A stretch of DNA of 63,151 bases from Sphingomonadales bacterium (GTDB lineage Bacteria; Pseudomonadota; Alphaproteobacteria; Sphingomonadales; Sphingomonadaceae). The DNA is taken from NCBI GenBank assembly GCA_017309275.1, contig JAFKLT010000056.1:1-63151 (forward strand). Reading direction: 5' to 3'. The notes under the pieces are model-generated. The model was given only the letters and a program-made list of their open reading frames with translations, made no database searches and was not told the DNA's origin. The stretch's first letter is position 1. Every line of letters begins with the position of its first letter. Of the stretch, positions 27,096-35,846 are shown piece by piece. The position numbers and the translations under genes are program-made.

Positions 27096-28706
27096 GTGGC
27101 GATTATCGAAAGCATGGCCATCGCCGAGAGCGAAGCATTCAAGCACAACCGCTCGGCGCACCTGGAATTGATCGGCGACTTTCGGGCGCTCGAAGCCAAG
27201 GTGCTGGCGGCGTCCGCCCGCGCCGGCCCCAAATTCGCCAAGCGCGGACAATTGCTGCCGCGCGATCGTGTCGCGTTGCTGCTCGACCGTGACGCGCCAT
27301 TTCTGGAGCTGTCGACGCTCGCCGGCATCGGCATGCACGACGATGACGGCGTCGAGAATGTCTATGGCGGCGGTGTCATCGCCGGGATCGGTTTCGTCTC
27401 GGGCGTCCGCGCGATGGTGTTCGCGAGCGACGCCGGCATCAAGGGCGGTGCTGCGCATCCAATGGGCATCAAGAAGCAGCTCCGCGTCCAGGACATCGCA
27501 ATCGAAAACAAGCTGCCCTATATCCAGCTGGTCGAAAGCGCGGGCGCGAACCTCAATCTGCAGGCCGAAATGTTCGTCGAGGGCGGCCGCACTTTTGCCA
27601 ACCTCTCGCGCATGTCCGCTCTCGGTCTGCCGACGATTACGGTGGTCCACGGCTCATCGACGGCGGGGGGGGCGTATCAGGTCGGCCTCTCCGATTATGT
27701 CATCATGATCCGCGGCCGCTCCAAGGTATTTCTGGCCGGCCCGCCTTTGCTAAAGGCAGCCACGGGCGAAATTGCCCGTGATGAAGATCTTGGCGGCGCC
27801 GTGCTGCACACCCGGGTGACAGGGGTCGGCGACTATCTGGCAGAAAGCGATGCGGACGGGCTGCGCCAGGCGCGCGAGGTTCTTGCAAAGTTGCGCTGGG
27901 ATCGAAGCCTGCCGCAGCCGGCCAAGCCCGGTCCCCGCTACGACAGCGAAGAATTGCTCGGGATCGTCTCGCCCGACTACCGCAAACCCTATGACGTGCA
28001 CGAAGTCATCGCCCGCATCGTCGACGATAGCGATTTCACCGAGTTCAAGGCGGAATATGGGCCGCAGACCGTTTGCGGTCACGCCCGGATCGAAGGCCGT
28101 GAGCTTGGCGTCATCGGTAACAACGGGCCGATCGATGCGCAGGGTGCAACCAAGGCCGCGCAGTTCATCCAGCTCTGCTGCCAATCGCGAACGCCGCTGC
28201 TGTTCCTCCAGAACACGACGGGGTTCATGGTCGGGGTGGAGGCGGAAACGTCGGGTATCGTCAAACATGGGTCGAAGCTGATCCAGGCTGTCACCAACGC
28301 GTCGGTGCCAAAGGTCACCATCCAGATCGGCGCGAGTTTCGGGGCTGGCGCCTATGCGATGTGCGGCCGGGCGTTCGGTCCGCGCTTCATCTTTTCATGG
28401 CCGAACAATCGCTTGTCGGTGATGGGCGGAGAACAGGCGGCAAAGGTCCTGACGATCGTCGCTGAAGACGGTGCCGCGGCGCGCGGCGTCGAGCCCGACC
28501 ATGCGGGACTGGCGGCGATGTCCGAAAGGCTGATCGCGCAATATGACCGCGAAGGCGAGGCGCTGTTTGCGACCGCGCGCCTCTGGGACGACGGCATCAT
28601 CGACCCGCGCGACACGCGGCGGGTCGTGGCCTTCTGCCTGGACACATGCACCGAGGGCGATGCGCGCGAGCCGGCGCGAAACAATTTCGGGATTGCGCGG
28701 CTGTGA
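27096..28706 (+). CDS. Acyl-CoA carboxylase beta subunit (methylcrotonyl/geranyl-CoA carboxylase-like carboxyltransferase)
   Basis: A 536-residue carboxyltransferase, the family's usual length, with both crotonase-fold halves: GGGVIAGIGFVSG, HGSSTAGGAYQVGLSDYVIM, FLAGPPLLKAATGE and, in the second half, LFLQNTTGFMVG, KVTIQIGASFGAGAYAMCGR and MGGEQAAKVL. It transfers CO2 from biotin to an enoyl-CoA. The substrate pocket differs from standard MCC: KKQLRVQDIAIENKLPYIQL is followed by VESAGANL in place of the DSGGANLPRQ-type sequence, so 3-methylcrotonyl-CoA should not be assumed. GTG start; stop overlaps the hydratase start (GTGA). Confidence 0.85.
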   Translation: MAIIESMAIAESEAFKHNRSAHLELIGDFRALEAKVLAASARAGPKFAKRGQLLPRDRVALLLDRDAPFLELSTLAGIGMHDDDGVENVYGGGVIAGIGFVSGVRAMVFASDAGIKGGAAHPMGIKKQLRVQDIAIENKLPYIQLVESAGANLNLQAEMFVEGGRTFANLSRMSALGLPTITVVHGSSTAGGAYQVGLSDYVIMIRGRSKVFLAGPPLLKAATGEIARDEDLGGAVLHTRVTGVGDYLAESDADGLRQAREVLAKLRWDRSLPQPAKPGPRYDSEELLGIVSPDYRKPYDVHEVIARIVDDSDFTEFKAEYGPQTVCGHARIEGRELGVIGNNGPIDAQGATKAAQFIQLCCQSRTPLLFLQNTTGFMVGVEAETSGIVKHGSKLIQAVTNASVPKVTIQIGASFGAGAYAMCGRAFGPRFIFSWPNNRLSVMGGEQAAKVLTIVAEDGAAARGVEPDHAGLAAMSERLIAQYDREGEALFATARLWDDGIIDPRDTRRVVAFCLDTCTEGDAREPARNNFGIARL

Positions 28707-29518
28707 CCGGGGGCATGATCGACACTCCGCAGATGTCGGTGTTGCGGCTGGAGCAGCGCAGCGGCGCGCTTTTCGCAACGATCGACGATCCCGCGACGCG
28801 CAACGCGATTTCCGACCCGCTGCTGGCCGATTTCGACCTGCTGTTCTCGCATTATCGCGCCGACCCGGCCGTTCGCGCCCTCGTTCTGCAAGGCAATGGC
28901 CGTATATTTTGCGCCGGTGCCGATTTGAGCGGCAAGACCCTCGGGGCATCGAGCGACGATCCGCATGCCGAGATGGTCGAACTGTCGATCCGCGGCGCGC
29001 GTGTTTTCGGCGGCCTCCACGCCTTCCCCAAGCCGGTGATCGCGGTGGTCGAGGGCGCTGCGATGGGCGGTGGCATGGGACTGGCCGCATGCGCCGACAT
29101 CGTCCTCGCCTCACCGGGTGCCAGCTTTGCCCTCTCCGAAGCGCGCCTTGGCCTCGTAGCGGCTCAGATCGCACCCTTTGTGGTCGCGCGTCTCGGCCCG
29201 GCCACCACGCGCCGTCTCGCGCTGACCGGCAGCCGGTTCGATGCGGCACAAGCGGCGAGACTTGGCTTTGTCGATGAATTGCTGGCCGATCGCTCTGCGA
29301 TCGATGCCCGGCTGGACGTCATCCTGACCGAGATACGCGCCTGCGCCCCTGGCGCCCTCGCGGCGACGAAAGCATTGCTCAACGGCTTGGCGGGATTTGA
29401 CGCCGCCGCCTTTTCGCAAGTCGCAGCCGAAGTTTTCGCTGAAGCCGTCCTCGGCGAAGGCGCCGAGGGCATCGCAGCGTTCAAAGAGAAGAGACCGCCG
29501 GCATGGGCCACGACATGA
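28703..29518 (+). CDS. Enoyl-CoA hydratase, LiuC/AtuE-like (methylglutaconyl-CoA hydratase type)
   Basis: A 271-residue crotonase. It has the oxyanion loop IFCAGADLSG, GAAMGGGMGLAACADI and FALSEARLGLVAAQIAPFV. Of the two classical hydratase glutamates the first is Gly (GMGLA) and the second is kept (SEARLGL); this is the pattern of the LiuC/AtuE hydratases of leucine and acyclic-terpene degradation. It would hydrate the carboxylase product. The GTG at 28703 overlaps the preceding stop as GTGA; ATG 28715 is possible. The stop overlaps the next start as ATGA. Confidence 0.85.
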   Translation: MTGGMIDTPQMSVLRLEQRSGALFATIDDPATRNAISDPLLADFDLLFSHYRADPAVRALVLQGNGRIFCAGADLSGKTLGASSDDPHAEMVELSIRGARVFGGLHAFPKPVIAVVEGAAMGGGMGLAACADIVLASPGASFALSEARLGLVAAQIAPFVVARLGPATTRRLALTGSRFDAAQAARLGFVDELLADRSAIDARLDVILTEIRACAPGALAATKALLNGLAGFDAAAFSQVAAEVFAEAVLGEGAEGIAAFKEKRPPAWATT

Positions 29519-31458
29519 AGCCGTTTTCGAAAATCCTGATCGCCAATCGCGGTGAAATCGCGTGCCGCGTGATCCGCAGCGCCAAGGCAAAGGGCTATGC
29601 GACGGTTGCCGTTTTCAGCGACGCGGACGCGGGCGCGCGGCATGTGCTCGAAGCCGATGAAGCCTTCCGCCTGGGCGGCGGGCCGCTGCAGGAGTCCTAT
29701 CTGTCGGCCGAACGGGTGCTGGCGGCGGCGCGCGCGACCGGTGCCGATGCGCTCCATCCCGGATACGGCTTCTTTTCCGAAAATGCCGATTTCGCCGAGC
29801 AGTGTGCCGACGAGGGGATCACCTTCATCGGACCGATGCCCGATTCGGTGCGGGTGATGGGTGACAAGGCGCGATCGAAGCGGCGAATGATCGAAGCGGG
29901 CGTCCCCTGTGTGCCGGGTTATGAGGGCGATGATCAGGACGACGCCCTGTTCGTGCGCGAGGCCGACCGGATCGGCTACCCCGTCATGGTCAAGGCCTCG
30001 GCGGGTGGTGGCGGACGCGGCATGCGCCTTGTCCACGATCGCAGCGACCTCGCGGCAGCGCTGGTCTCGGCGCGGTCGGAGGCAAAGAATGCGTTCGGCG
30101 ATGATCGGCTGCTGCTCGAGCGCGCCGTCGTCGATGCGCGCCACGTCGAGATTCAAGTGTTCGGCGATCGCTTCGGATCGGTTGTGCATCTTGGCGAGCG
30201 CGACTGCTCGGTCCAGCGTCGGCACCAGAAGGTCATCGAGGAGGCGCCATCGCCTGCGGTGGACGAGGACCTGCGGCGCCGAATGGGCGACGCGGCGGTT
30301 CGCGCTGCGGCGGCGATCGATTATGTCGGGGCGGGAACCGTCGAATTTCTGCTCGGCAAGGATGGCGAATTCTACTTCCTCGAAATGAACACCCGCCTTC
30401 AGGTCGAACATCCGGTGACCGAATGTGTCACGGGCATCGACCTCGTCGATCTCCAGATCGATGTGGCGGCGGGACTGCCCCTGCCCTTTGCTCAGGACGA
30501 TATTTCGATCTCGGGTCACGCGATCGAGGTAAGGTTCTACGCCGAGGACCCGCGACAGGAATTTTTGCCGCAGACCGGCGTCGCGTCGATCTGGCAGCCC
30601 GCCACCGGCGACGGCGTGCGCATCGATCACGGCCTGGTGACGGGCCAGGTCATCAGTTCATTCTACGATCCGATGATCGCCAAGATCATCGCCACCGGCG
30701 CGAACCGCGACGAAGCACTGCGGCGCCTCGTCCAGGCGGTTCGCGGCACGCACTTGCTCGGCGTCGCGACGAACCGCGAGTTCCTGCTCGACGCCTTGTC
30801 GGTCGAGGAATTCCGGCGCGGCGATGCGACGACGGCCTTCATCGGCAAGCATTATGCTGACGGCTTCAAGCCGGGCGAAGGCGACCCAGTTGCGATCCTG
30901 CTTGCCGCCATCCTTGCCGCCGAAACGGCCGGACAGGGTTGGTCGTCGAATGGCAAGCAGGCGCATCAGGTCAATCTCGCCAGCGACGGCAGCGAAACCA
31001 TCGTGCGCGTAGCCCGGGCCGGGCAGCGCTGGTCGGCGCAAAGCGACGCACATTCGGCGTCGATCGCCATCGTCGAACGCGGCGACACGCTGGTCCGGTT
31101 CGAGGTCGATGGCCTGCTCCGGCGGGCGGTCTATCTTTGTGACAGTGATGAGATCGCGATCGATCTCGACGGGCGGGTCTATCGGTTCGAGGATACCACC
31201 TACCGCGCTCCGTCGCGCGCCAGCGCCGGCGGTGACGGCGTGATGCGCGCCCCGATGACCGGCACCATTACCGCGGTGCGGGTCGGCCAGGACCAGCTCG
31301 TGGCCCGCGGCGACGTGCTTGCGGTGCTCGAGGCGATGAAGATGGAACAGCAGATCATCGCGCCGATCGGTGGCAAAGTCACCACCGTTGCGGTCGCCGC
31401 GAACCAGCAGGTAGCGGCGCGCGACATCCTCTTCATCGTCGAGGGGGAGCCGGCATGA
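29515..31458 (+). CDS. Acyl-CoA carboxylase alpha subunit (biotin carboxylase plus biotin carrier; LiuD/AtuF-like)
   Basis: About 647 residues: biotin carboxylase N domain (KILIANRGEIACRVIRSAK), ATP-grasp (KASAGGGGRGMRLV, ERDCSVQRRHQKVIEEAPSP, EMNTRLQVEHPVTE), a linker (BT-like) domain, and a C-terminal biotinyl domain with VLEAMKMEQ (biotinyl-Lys about 609). It carboxylates biotin with ATP and bicarbonate and works with the carboxyltransferase two genes upstream; interruption of the pair by the hydratase gene is also seen in liu/atu operons. Start at the ATG 29515 overlapping the hydratase stop (ATGA); ATG 29503 is in frame. Confidence 0.9.
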   Translation: MKPFSKILIANRGEIACRVIRSAKAKGYATVAVFSDADAGARHVLEADEAFRLGGGPLQESYLSAERVLAAARATGADALHPGYGFFSENADFAEQCADEGITFIGPMPDSVRVMGDKARSKRRMIEAGVPCVPGYEGDDQDDALFVREADRIGYPVMVKASAGGGGRGMRLVHDRSDLAAALVSARSEAKNAFGDDRLLLERAVVDARHVEIQVFGDRFGSVVHLGERDCSVQRRHQKVIEEAPSPAVDEDLRRRMGDAAVRAAAAIDYVGAGTVEFLLGKDGEFYFLEMNTRLQVEHPVTECVTGIDLVDLQIDVAAGLPLPFAQDDISISGHAIEVRFYAEDPRQEFLPQTGVASIWQPATGDGVRIDHGLVTGQVISSFYDPMIAKIIATGANRDEALRRLVQAVRGTHLLGVATNREFLLDALSVEEFRRGDATTAFIGKHYADGFKPGEGDPVAILLAAILAAETAGQGWSSNGKQAHQVNLASDGSETIVRVARAGQRWSAQSDAHSASIAIVERGDTLVRFEVDGLLRRAVYLCDSDEIAIDLDGRVYRFEDTTYRAPSRASAGGDGVMRAPMTGTITAVRVGQDQLVARGDVLAVLEAMKMEQQIIAPIGGKVTTVAVAANQQVAARDILFIVEGEPA

Positions 31459-33236
31459 CGCAGCGAACAATCAGCATCGGCGGCGCATCGGGATTTTGGG
31501 GCGACAGCTCGATCGCCCTGCCCCAGCTGCTCGAGCATGACGGTCTCGACTATATCTCCTTCGACTATCTGGCTGAAGTCACGATGTCGATCCTCGCCCG
31601 CGCCCGCGCGAAGGATCCATCGCTGGGCTATGCGACCGATTTCGTCAGCCTGGTCGAGCGTCACCTGCCGCGGATCGCCGAACGCGGGGTGAAGCTGATT
31701 GCGAATGCCGGGGGCGTCAATCCATCGGCCTGCGCGGAAGCGCTTCGGGCAAAAATTGCGGCCGCCGGCTTGAACCTGCGGGTCGGCGTGGTCACTGGCG
31801 ACGATCTGATCGCGATGCAGCCCGAGCTTCAGACCAGTAGGGAAATGTTCTCGGGCGCCGCGATGCCGTCGCGGCTGATGAGCCTCAATGCCTATCTGGG
31901 GGCCGCACCGATCGCGGCGGCATTGGATGCCGGCGCCGACATCGTCGTCACGGGTCGCTGCGTCGATAGCGCGACCGTGCTTGGCGCGTGCATTCACGCG
32001 TTCGGCTGGTCCATGTCGGACTTCGACAGCCTGTCGGGCGGATCGCTCGCCGGCCACATTATCGAGTGCGGAGCGCAGGCGACCGGCGGTCTCTTCACCG
32101 ATTGGCAGGATGTCGGCGACTGGGCGAATATCGGCTATCCGATCGCAGTGATCGACGCCGATGGTGCGTTCGACGTCATCAAGCCGCAAGGGACCGGCGG
32201 CCTTGTCTCGCGCGGCACGGTCAGCGAGCAGCTCGTTTACGAAATCGGCGATCCCGCGGCCTATCTCCTTCCCGACGTCAGCTGCGACTGGCGGTCGGTC
32301 GAGATCGAAGAAACCGATAACGGGCGGGTGCGGGTCACCGGCGCACGCGGCCGTGCACCGACCGAAACCTACAAGGCCAGCGCAACCTGGCAGGATGGCT
32401 ACCGCGTCGGCGCGACCTGGACGATTATCGGTGAGGCTGCTGCCAGCAAGGCAGCCAAGGTGGGCGAAGCAGTTGTGACGCGAGTCTCGTCGCTGTTGTC
32501 CGCGGCGGGTTCAGCGCCGTTCAGCGAGACTTCGATCGAGATCATCGGCGCCGAATCGAGCTATGGCGCGAACAGCCAGGCGCGAGGCGCGCGCGAGGTT
32601 GTGCTCAAGATCGCCGCGAAGCATGGCGATCCCAAGGCGCTGGAGCTGCTGGTCCGCGAATTCACCTCCGCCGGCACGTCGATGGCGCCCGGATTTACCG
32701 GCATGGGTGGCAACCGCCCCAAGGTCATGCCGCTCGTCCGCCTCTTTTCGACTGCGGTCGACAAGGCGATCGTCGACGTCCAGGTGAATGTCGAAGTCGA
32801 AGGACAAGTGGTCGCTCTGCCGGATGTGCCAAGGCCGTCTTCCGCCAACCCGCCAGTCGATCAGGAGCCCGAACGGTCCACACCGCTTGCTGCGACCGGC
32901 CTTACCAAAGTTCCGCTGATCGAGCTCGCGTGGGGCCGCAGCGGCGACAAGGGCAATCACGCCAATATCGGCATCATTGCGCGGCGGCCCGAATTTCTTC
33001 CCTACATCCGGCATGCACTGCAGCCCGATGTCGTGGGCGCCCTGTTCCAACATTATGCGCCCGCTGAAGTGCGGCGCTTCGACCTCCCCGGCATCCATGG
33101 CCTCAACTTCATGCTCTACGACGTTCTGGGCGGCGGCGGCATCGCCTCGCTGCGCAATGATCCGCAGGGCAAGGGCTATGCGCAAATCCTGCTCGGCATG
33201 GAAATTGCCGTGCCGGCCGATCTCGTCCGTTCCTGA
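31455..33236 (+). CDS. Acyclic terpene utilisation AtuA-family protein
   Basis: A 593-residue protein with the AtuA arrangement: an N-terminal DUF1446 domain (about 1-440; MTQRTISIGGASGFWGDSS, YISFDYLAEVTM, VTGRCVDSATVL, GNRPKVMPLVRLF) joined by a short linker to a C-terminal AtuA-like ferredoxin-fold domain (about 485-593; PLIELAWGRSGDKGNHANIG). AtuA is essential in citronellol/geraniol growth in pseudomonads but its reaction is not established. Here it occupies the place where liu operons have HMG-CoA lyase. ATGA overlap with the carboxylase alpha gene. Confidence 0.88.
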   Translation: MTQRTISIGGASGFWGDSSIALPQLLEHDGLDYISFDYLAEVTMSILARARAKDPSLGYATDFVSLVERHLPRIAERGVKLIANAGGVNPSACAEALRAKIAAAGLNLRVGVVTGDDLIAMQPELQTSREMFSGAAMPSRLMSLNAYLGAAPIAAALDAGADIVVTGRCVDSATVLGACIHAFGWSMSDFDSLSGGSLAGHIIECGAQATGGLFTDWQDVGDWANIGYPIAVIDADGAFDVIKPQGTGGLVSRGTVSEQLVYEIGDPAAYLLPDVSCDWRSVEIEETDNGRVRVTGARGRAPTETYKASATWQDGYRVGATWTIIGEAAASKAAKVGEAVVTRVSSLLSAAGSAPFSETSIEIIGAESSYGANSQARGAREVVLKIAAKHGDPKALELLVREFTSAGTSMAPGFTGMGGNRPKVMPLVRLFSTAVDKAIVDVQVNVEVEGQVVALPDVPRPSSANPPVDQEPERSTPLAATGLTKVPLIELAWGRSGDKGNHANIGIIARRPEFLPYIRHALQPDVVGALFQHYAPAEVRRFDLPGIHGLNFMLYDVLGGGGIASLRNDPQGKGYAQILLGMEIAVPADLVRS

Positions 33237-33274
33237 ACACCAGCTCTCACGCACCATCTTACCGGAGTAAAGCC

Positions 33275-33676
33275 ATGTCGATCGAAGCAAACAAAGCCAT
33301 TGTCCAACAGTTTCTGGCCAAATTCGGAAGCGGCGATGCCGACGGTCTGATTGACAGCCTAACCGACGACGCGACCTGGTGGATCGGCGGCAAGCCCGAC
33401 CAGCTTCCGCAGGCCGGAATGAAGACCAAGGAAGGGATCAGCGCCGTCCTGCGCGGTATCGGCGCGAAGATCCCGGGCGGTATCGACATGCGGATCCGCG
33501 GCATGATCGGCGAAGGCGACAAGGTCGCTGCCGAGGTCGAAGCGCATGGCGAGATCACGAACGGGCGCATCTACAATAATGAATATCACTTTCTGTTCAC
33601 GATCCGTGATGGCCGCATCGCGGCGGTCAAAGAATATAATGACACACTTCATCTGAAGACCATTTTCGCGGCGTGA
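33275..33676 (+). CDS. SnoaL-like / NTF2-fold small protein
   Basis: A 133-residue cone-fold (NTF2-like) protein: MSIEANKAIVQQFLAKFGSG, LTDDATWWIGG, VEAHGEITNGRIYNNEYHF and VKEYNDTLHLKTIF. Families with this fold include ketosteroid isomerases, limonene-epoxide hydrolases and polyketide cyclases; in catabolic operons they often act as hydratases or isomerases. The Asp/Glu pattern does not settle which. GGAG precedes the ATG at 33275; it lies between atuA and the mutase. Confidence 0.75.
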   Translation: MSIEANKAIVQQFLAKFGSGDADGLIDSLTDDATWWIGGKPDQLPQAGMKTKEGISAVLRGIGAKIPGGIDMRIRGMIGEGDKVAAEVEAHGEITNGRIYNNEYHFLFTIRDGRIAAVKEYNDTLHLKTIFAA

Positions 33677-33739
33677 CCGCTTGCACGCTCGCGACGCGGT
33701 CGTCGCAGACCCAAAGCCTGAAAGGGAGCCGTCAGTCTC

Positions 33740-35416
33740 ATGATTAGCGCCGACACGAAGCCGGAAGAGAGCCCCTATGCGCTTTGGCAGCAAACGGTGT
33801 CGGCGCGGTACAAGGATCGCTCCTTTGTCGCGCGCAACCGCTCGGGCGTCGAGGTCGATCCGGTTTACGGTGGGCTCGACCGTCATGGCAACGAAGCCGA
33901 AATGCCCGGGCAATATCCCTATACGCGCGGCATTTACCCGATCCATTATCAGTTCCAGCCGTGGATGGACCTCCAGATCATTGGCTTCGGCCTGCCCTCG
34001 CAGACCCGCGAGCGGATGGATCTTCTGCTCGAACAGGGCGGCTCGAAGGGCTATTTCGATCGCGAAGCCTACAATTTCATCTTCGATATGCCGACGTCGA
34101 TGGGCTATGATCCCGACCACCCCGGGGTGCGCGGCAGCATCGGCGACTGCGGCATTTCGGTCTGCAAGGCGCGCGATTACGAGATCCTGCTCGACGGCAA
34201 GGATCTGGCGAAAACGACGGTCTCGATGGTCCTCAACGCGGGGTCGCCGGCCATGCTCGGGCTGTATCTCGCAGCGGCCAAGCGCCGCGGCTTTGCATTC
34301 GACAAGCTTGGCGGCAATCTCACCAACTATATCTGGGATTTCTTTGGCCATAGCGGCGGAACGAACTTCTCGCCGCGCGGCAGCTACCGGCTGATCGCCG
34401 ACATCGCGGCCTATTGCGCCGAGCATGTGCCGCTGTGGAATCCCCTCACCATCAGCGAGCATAATATCTGCGAAGCCGGCGCCACGAACGTCCAAGCCGT
34501 CGCCTATTCGATCGCTGCGATCATTGCGGTCAACGAGGAGTGCGTGAAGCTCGGCATCGACCCCGACACCGTCGTACCACGCTTCGGATTTCACGTCCGC
34601 TACGGCGAGAATTTCTTCGAAGAGGTCGCGAAGACCCGCGCGCTGCGGCGCGTCTATGCGAAGGTGAACCGCGAGCGTTTCGGCTGCAAGAAAAGCGGTT
34701 CGCTCCAAGCGCGCATCCATGCCCAGACCGCAGGGTCGCTGCTGACCGCGCAGCAGCCGCTGAACAATCTCGTCCGCAACGCTTATGGCGCGCTGGCGGC
34801 CGTCCTGTCCGGCGCCAACGGCATGACGATCAACGCCTATGACGAGGCACTCGGCCTGCCGACCGAAGAAGCGGTGACGCTGTCGCTGCGCACAAGCCAG
34901 ATCATTGCTGAGGAAACCGGCGCCGTTCATGTGTCCGACCCGTTCGGCGGATCCTATTATGTGGAAGCGCTCACCGACGAGATCGAACGCCGGGTGTTCG
35001 AGATCATCGCCGACATCGACGACCGCGGCGGGCTGATCGCCTGCATCGAGTCAGGCTGGATCAAACAGCAGGTCTCTGCCGCCGCCTACCAATGGCGTCA
35101 GGAAATCGAGAGCGGCGCGCGAACGATGGTCGGCGTCAACAAATATACCACCGACGAACCCGAGCAATTTGCGGTGTTCCAGCCCGATCCCGAAGCCGCG
35201 CGCCTTGCGATCGCCGACGTCGAGCGGCACCGCCGCGAACGCGATGCGACGCGCTGCGCGGCGGCGCTTGAAGACCTGCGCCGTGCGGCGGTCGAGGTCA
35301 ACGAAGGCCGGGCGATCGGGTCGGTAATGGCAAACCTTGTCGCCGCCGCCGAAGCCGATGCAACGCTCGGCGAGATGCAGGCCATTCTTCACGAAGTCTT
35401 CGGGCGCAACAAATAG
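33740..35416 (+). CDS. B12-dependent acyl-CoA mutase large subunit, divergent active site
   Basis: A 558-residue TIM-barrel subunit of an AdoCbl acyl-CoA mutase, without the fused B12 domain, as in isobutyryl- and 2-hydroxyisobutyryl-CoA mutases. Family blocks: PYTRGIYPIHYQFQPW, FIFDMPTSMGYDPDHP, EAGATNVQ, HAQTAGSLLTAQQPLNNLVR and SDPFGGSYYVEALT. By hand alignment to P. shermanii methylmalonyl-CoA mutase, Tyr89 is Ile80, Arg87 is Leu78, Ser114 is Asn112, Gln197 is Thr195, Arg207 is Ser205, Tyr243 is His241 and His244 is Asn242. It therefore lacks the carboxylate-binding Arg207 and cannot be read as a methylmalonyl-CoA mutase. Ile at position 89 recalls 2-hydroxyisobutyryl-CoA mutase, but that enzyme's Asp is not present. 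Substrate unknown. Confidence 0.88.
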   Translation: MISADTKPEESPYALWQQTVSARYKDRSFVARNRSGVEVDPVYGGLDRHGNEAEMPGQYPYTRGIYPIHYQFQPWMDLQIIGFGLPSQTRERMDLLLEQGGSKGYFDREAYNFIFDMPTSMGYDPDHPGVRGSIGDCGISVCKARDYEILLDGKDLAKTTVSMVLNAGSPAMLGLYLAAAKRRGFAFDKLGGNLTNYIWDFFGHSGGTNFSPRGSYRLIADIAAYCAEHVPLWNPLTISEHNICEAGATNVQAVAYSIAAIIAVNEECVKLGIDPDTVVPRFGFHVRYGENFFEEVAKTRALRRVYAKVNRERFGCKKSGSLQARIHAQTAGSLLTAQQPLNNLVRNAYGALAAVLSGANGMTINAYDEALGLPTEEAVTLSLRTSQIIAEETGAVHVSDPFGGSYYVEALTDEIERRVFEIIADIDDRGGLIACIESGWIKQQVSAAAYQWRQEIESGARTMVGVNKYTTDEPEQFAVFQPDPEAARLAIADVERHRRERDATRCAAALEDLRRAAVEVNEGRAIGSVMANLVAAAEADATLGEMQAILHEVFGRNK

Positions 35417-35429
35417 GAAACCGATCGCC

Positions 35430-35846
35430 ATGCCAGATACTGCGCCGCAGCCGCGCGTCCTCCTGACCAAGAGCTTCATCGACAGCCATGATCGCGCCAT
35501 TGCGACCATCGCGCTCGCGCTGCGCGACGCCGCGATGGAAGTGGTGCTGATCGACTATGAGCAGCCCGAAGATGTAGTCACCGTCGCGCTCCAGGAAGAC
35601 GTCGATATTATCGGGCTGAGCTTCATGTCGGGAGGCCAGGTCGAAACCACGCAAAAGATCGTCGCCGAGCTACAGCGTCGCGAAGTCCCCGATTTGCCGG
35701 TGGTGGTCGGCGGGGTCATTCGTCCGTTCGACGTCGCGCCGCTCGAAGCCGTGGGCGTCCGGGAAATCTTCCGCGGCGGCGCACCGCTGACCGATGTTGT
35801 CGCGACGTTCGATCGCCTTGCCCGCGCCTATCGGAGTCACGTTTGA
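35430..35846 (+). CDS. B12-binding small subunit of the acyl-CoA mutase
   Basis: A 138-residue Rossmann-like B12-binding protein, the length of separate small subunits such as IcmB/HcmB. The DxHxxG motif is present as DSHDRA (18-23): Asp and the cobalt-ligand His20 are kept, the final Gly is Ala. The second and third motifs appear as LSFMSGG and VVVGGVIRP. It should bind adenosylcobalamin base-off/His-on and pair with the large subunit 13 bases upstream. Its TGA overlaps the TTG start of the GTPase. Confidence 0.9.
   Translation: MPDTAPQPRVLLTKSFIDSHDRAIATIALALRDAAMEVVLIDYEQPEDVVTVALQEDVDIIGLSFMSGGQVETTQKIVAELQRREVPDLPVVVGGVIRPFDVAPLEAVGVREIFRGGAPLTDVVATFDRLARAYRSHV

Noticed and set aside
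33359-34930. A 523-codon frame opposite the mutase large subunit
   Set aside because: Shadow composition; the mutase frame has conserved family blocks.
33740-35846. Annotation of the mutase as methylmalonyl-CoA mutase
   Set aside because: Arg207 and His244 equivalents are absent and the B12 domain is a separate chain, so the standard label would be misleading.
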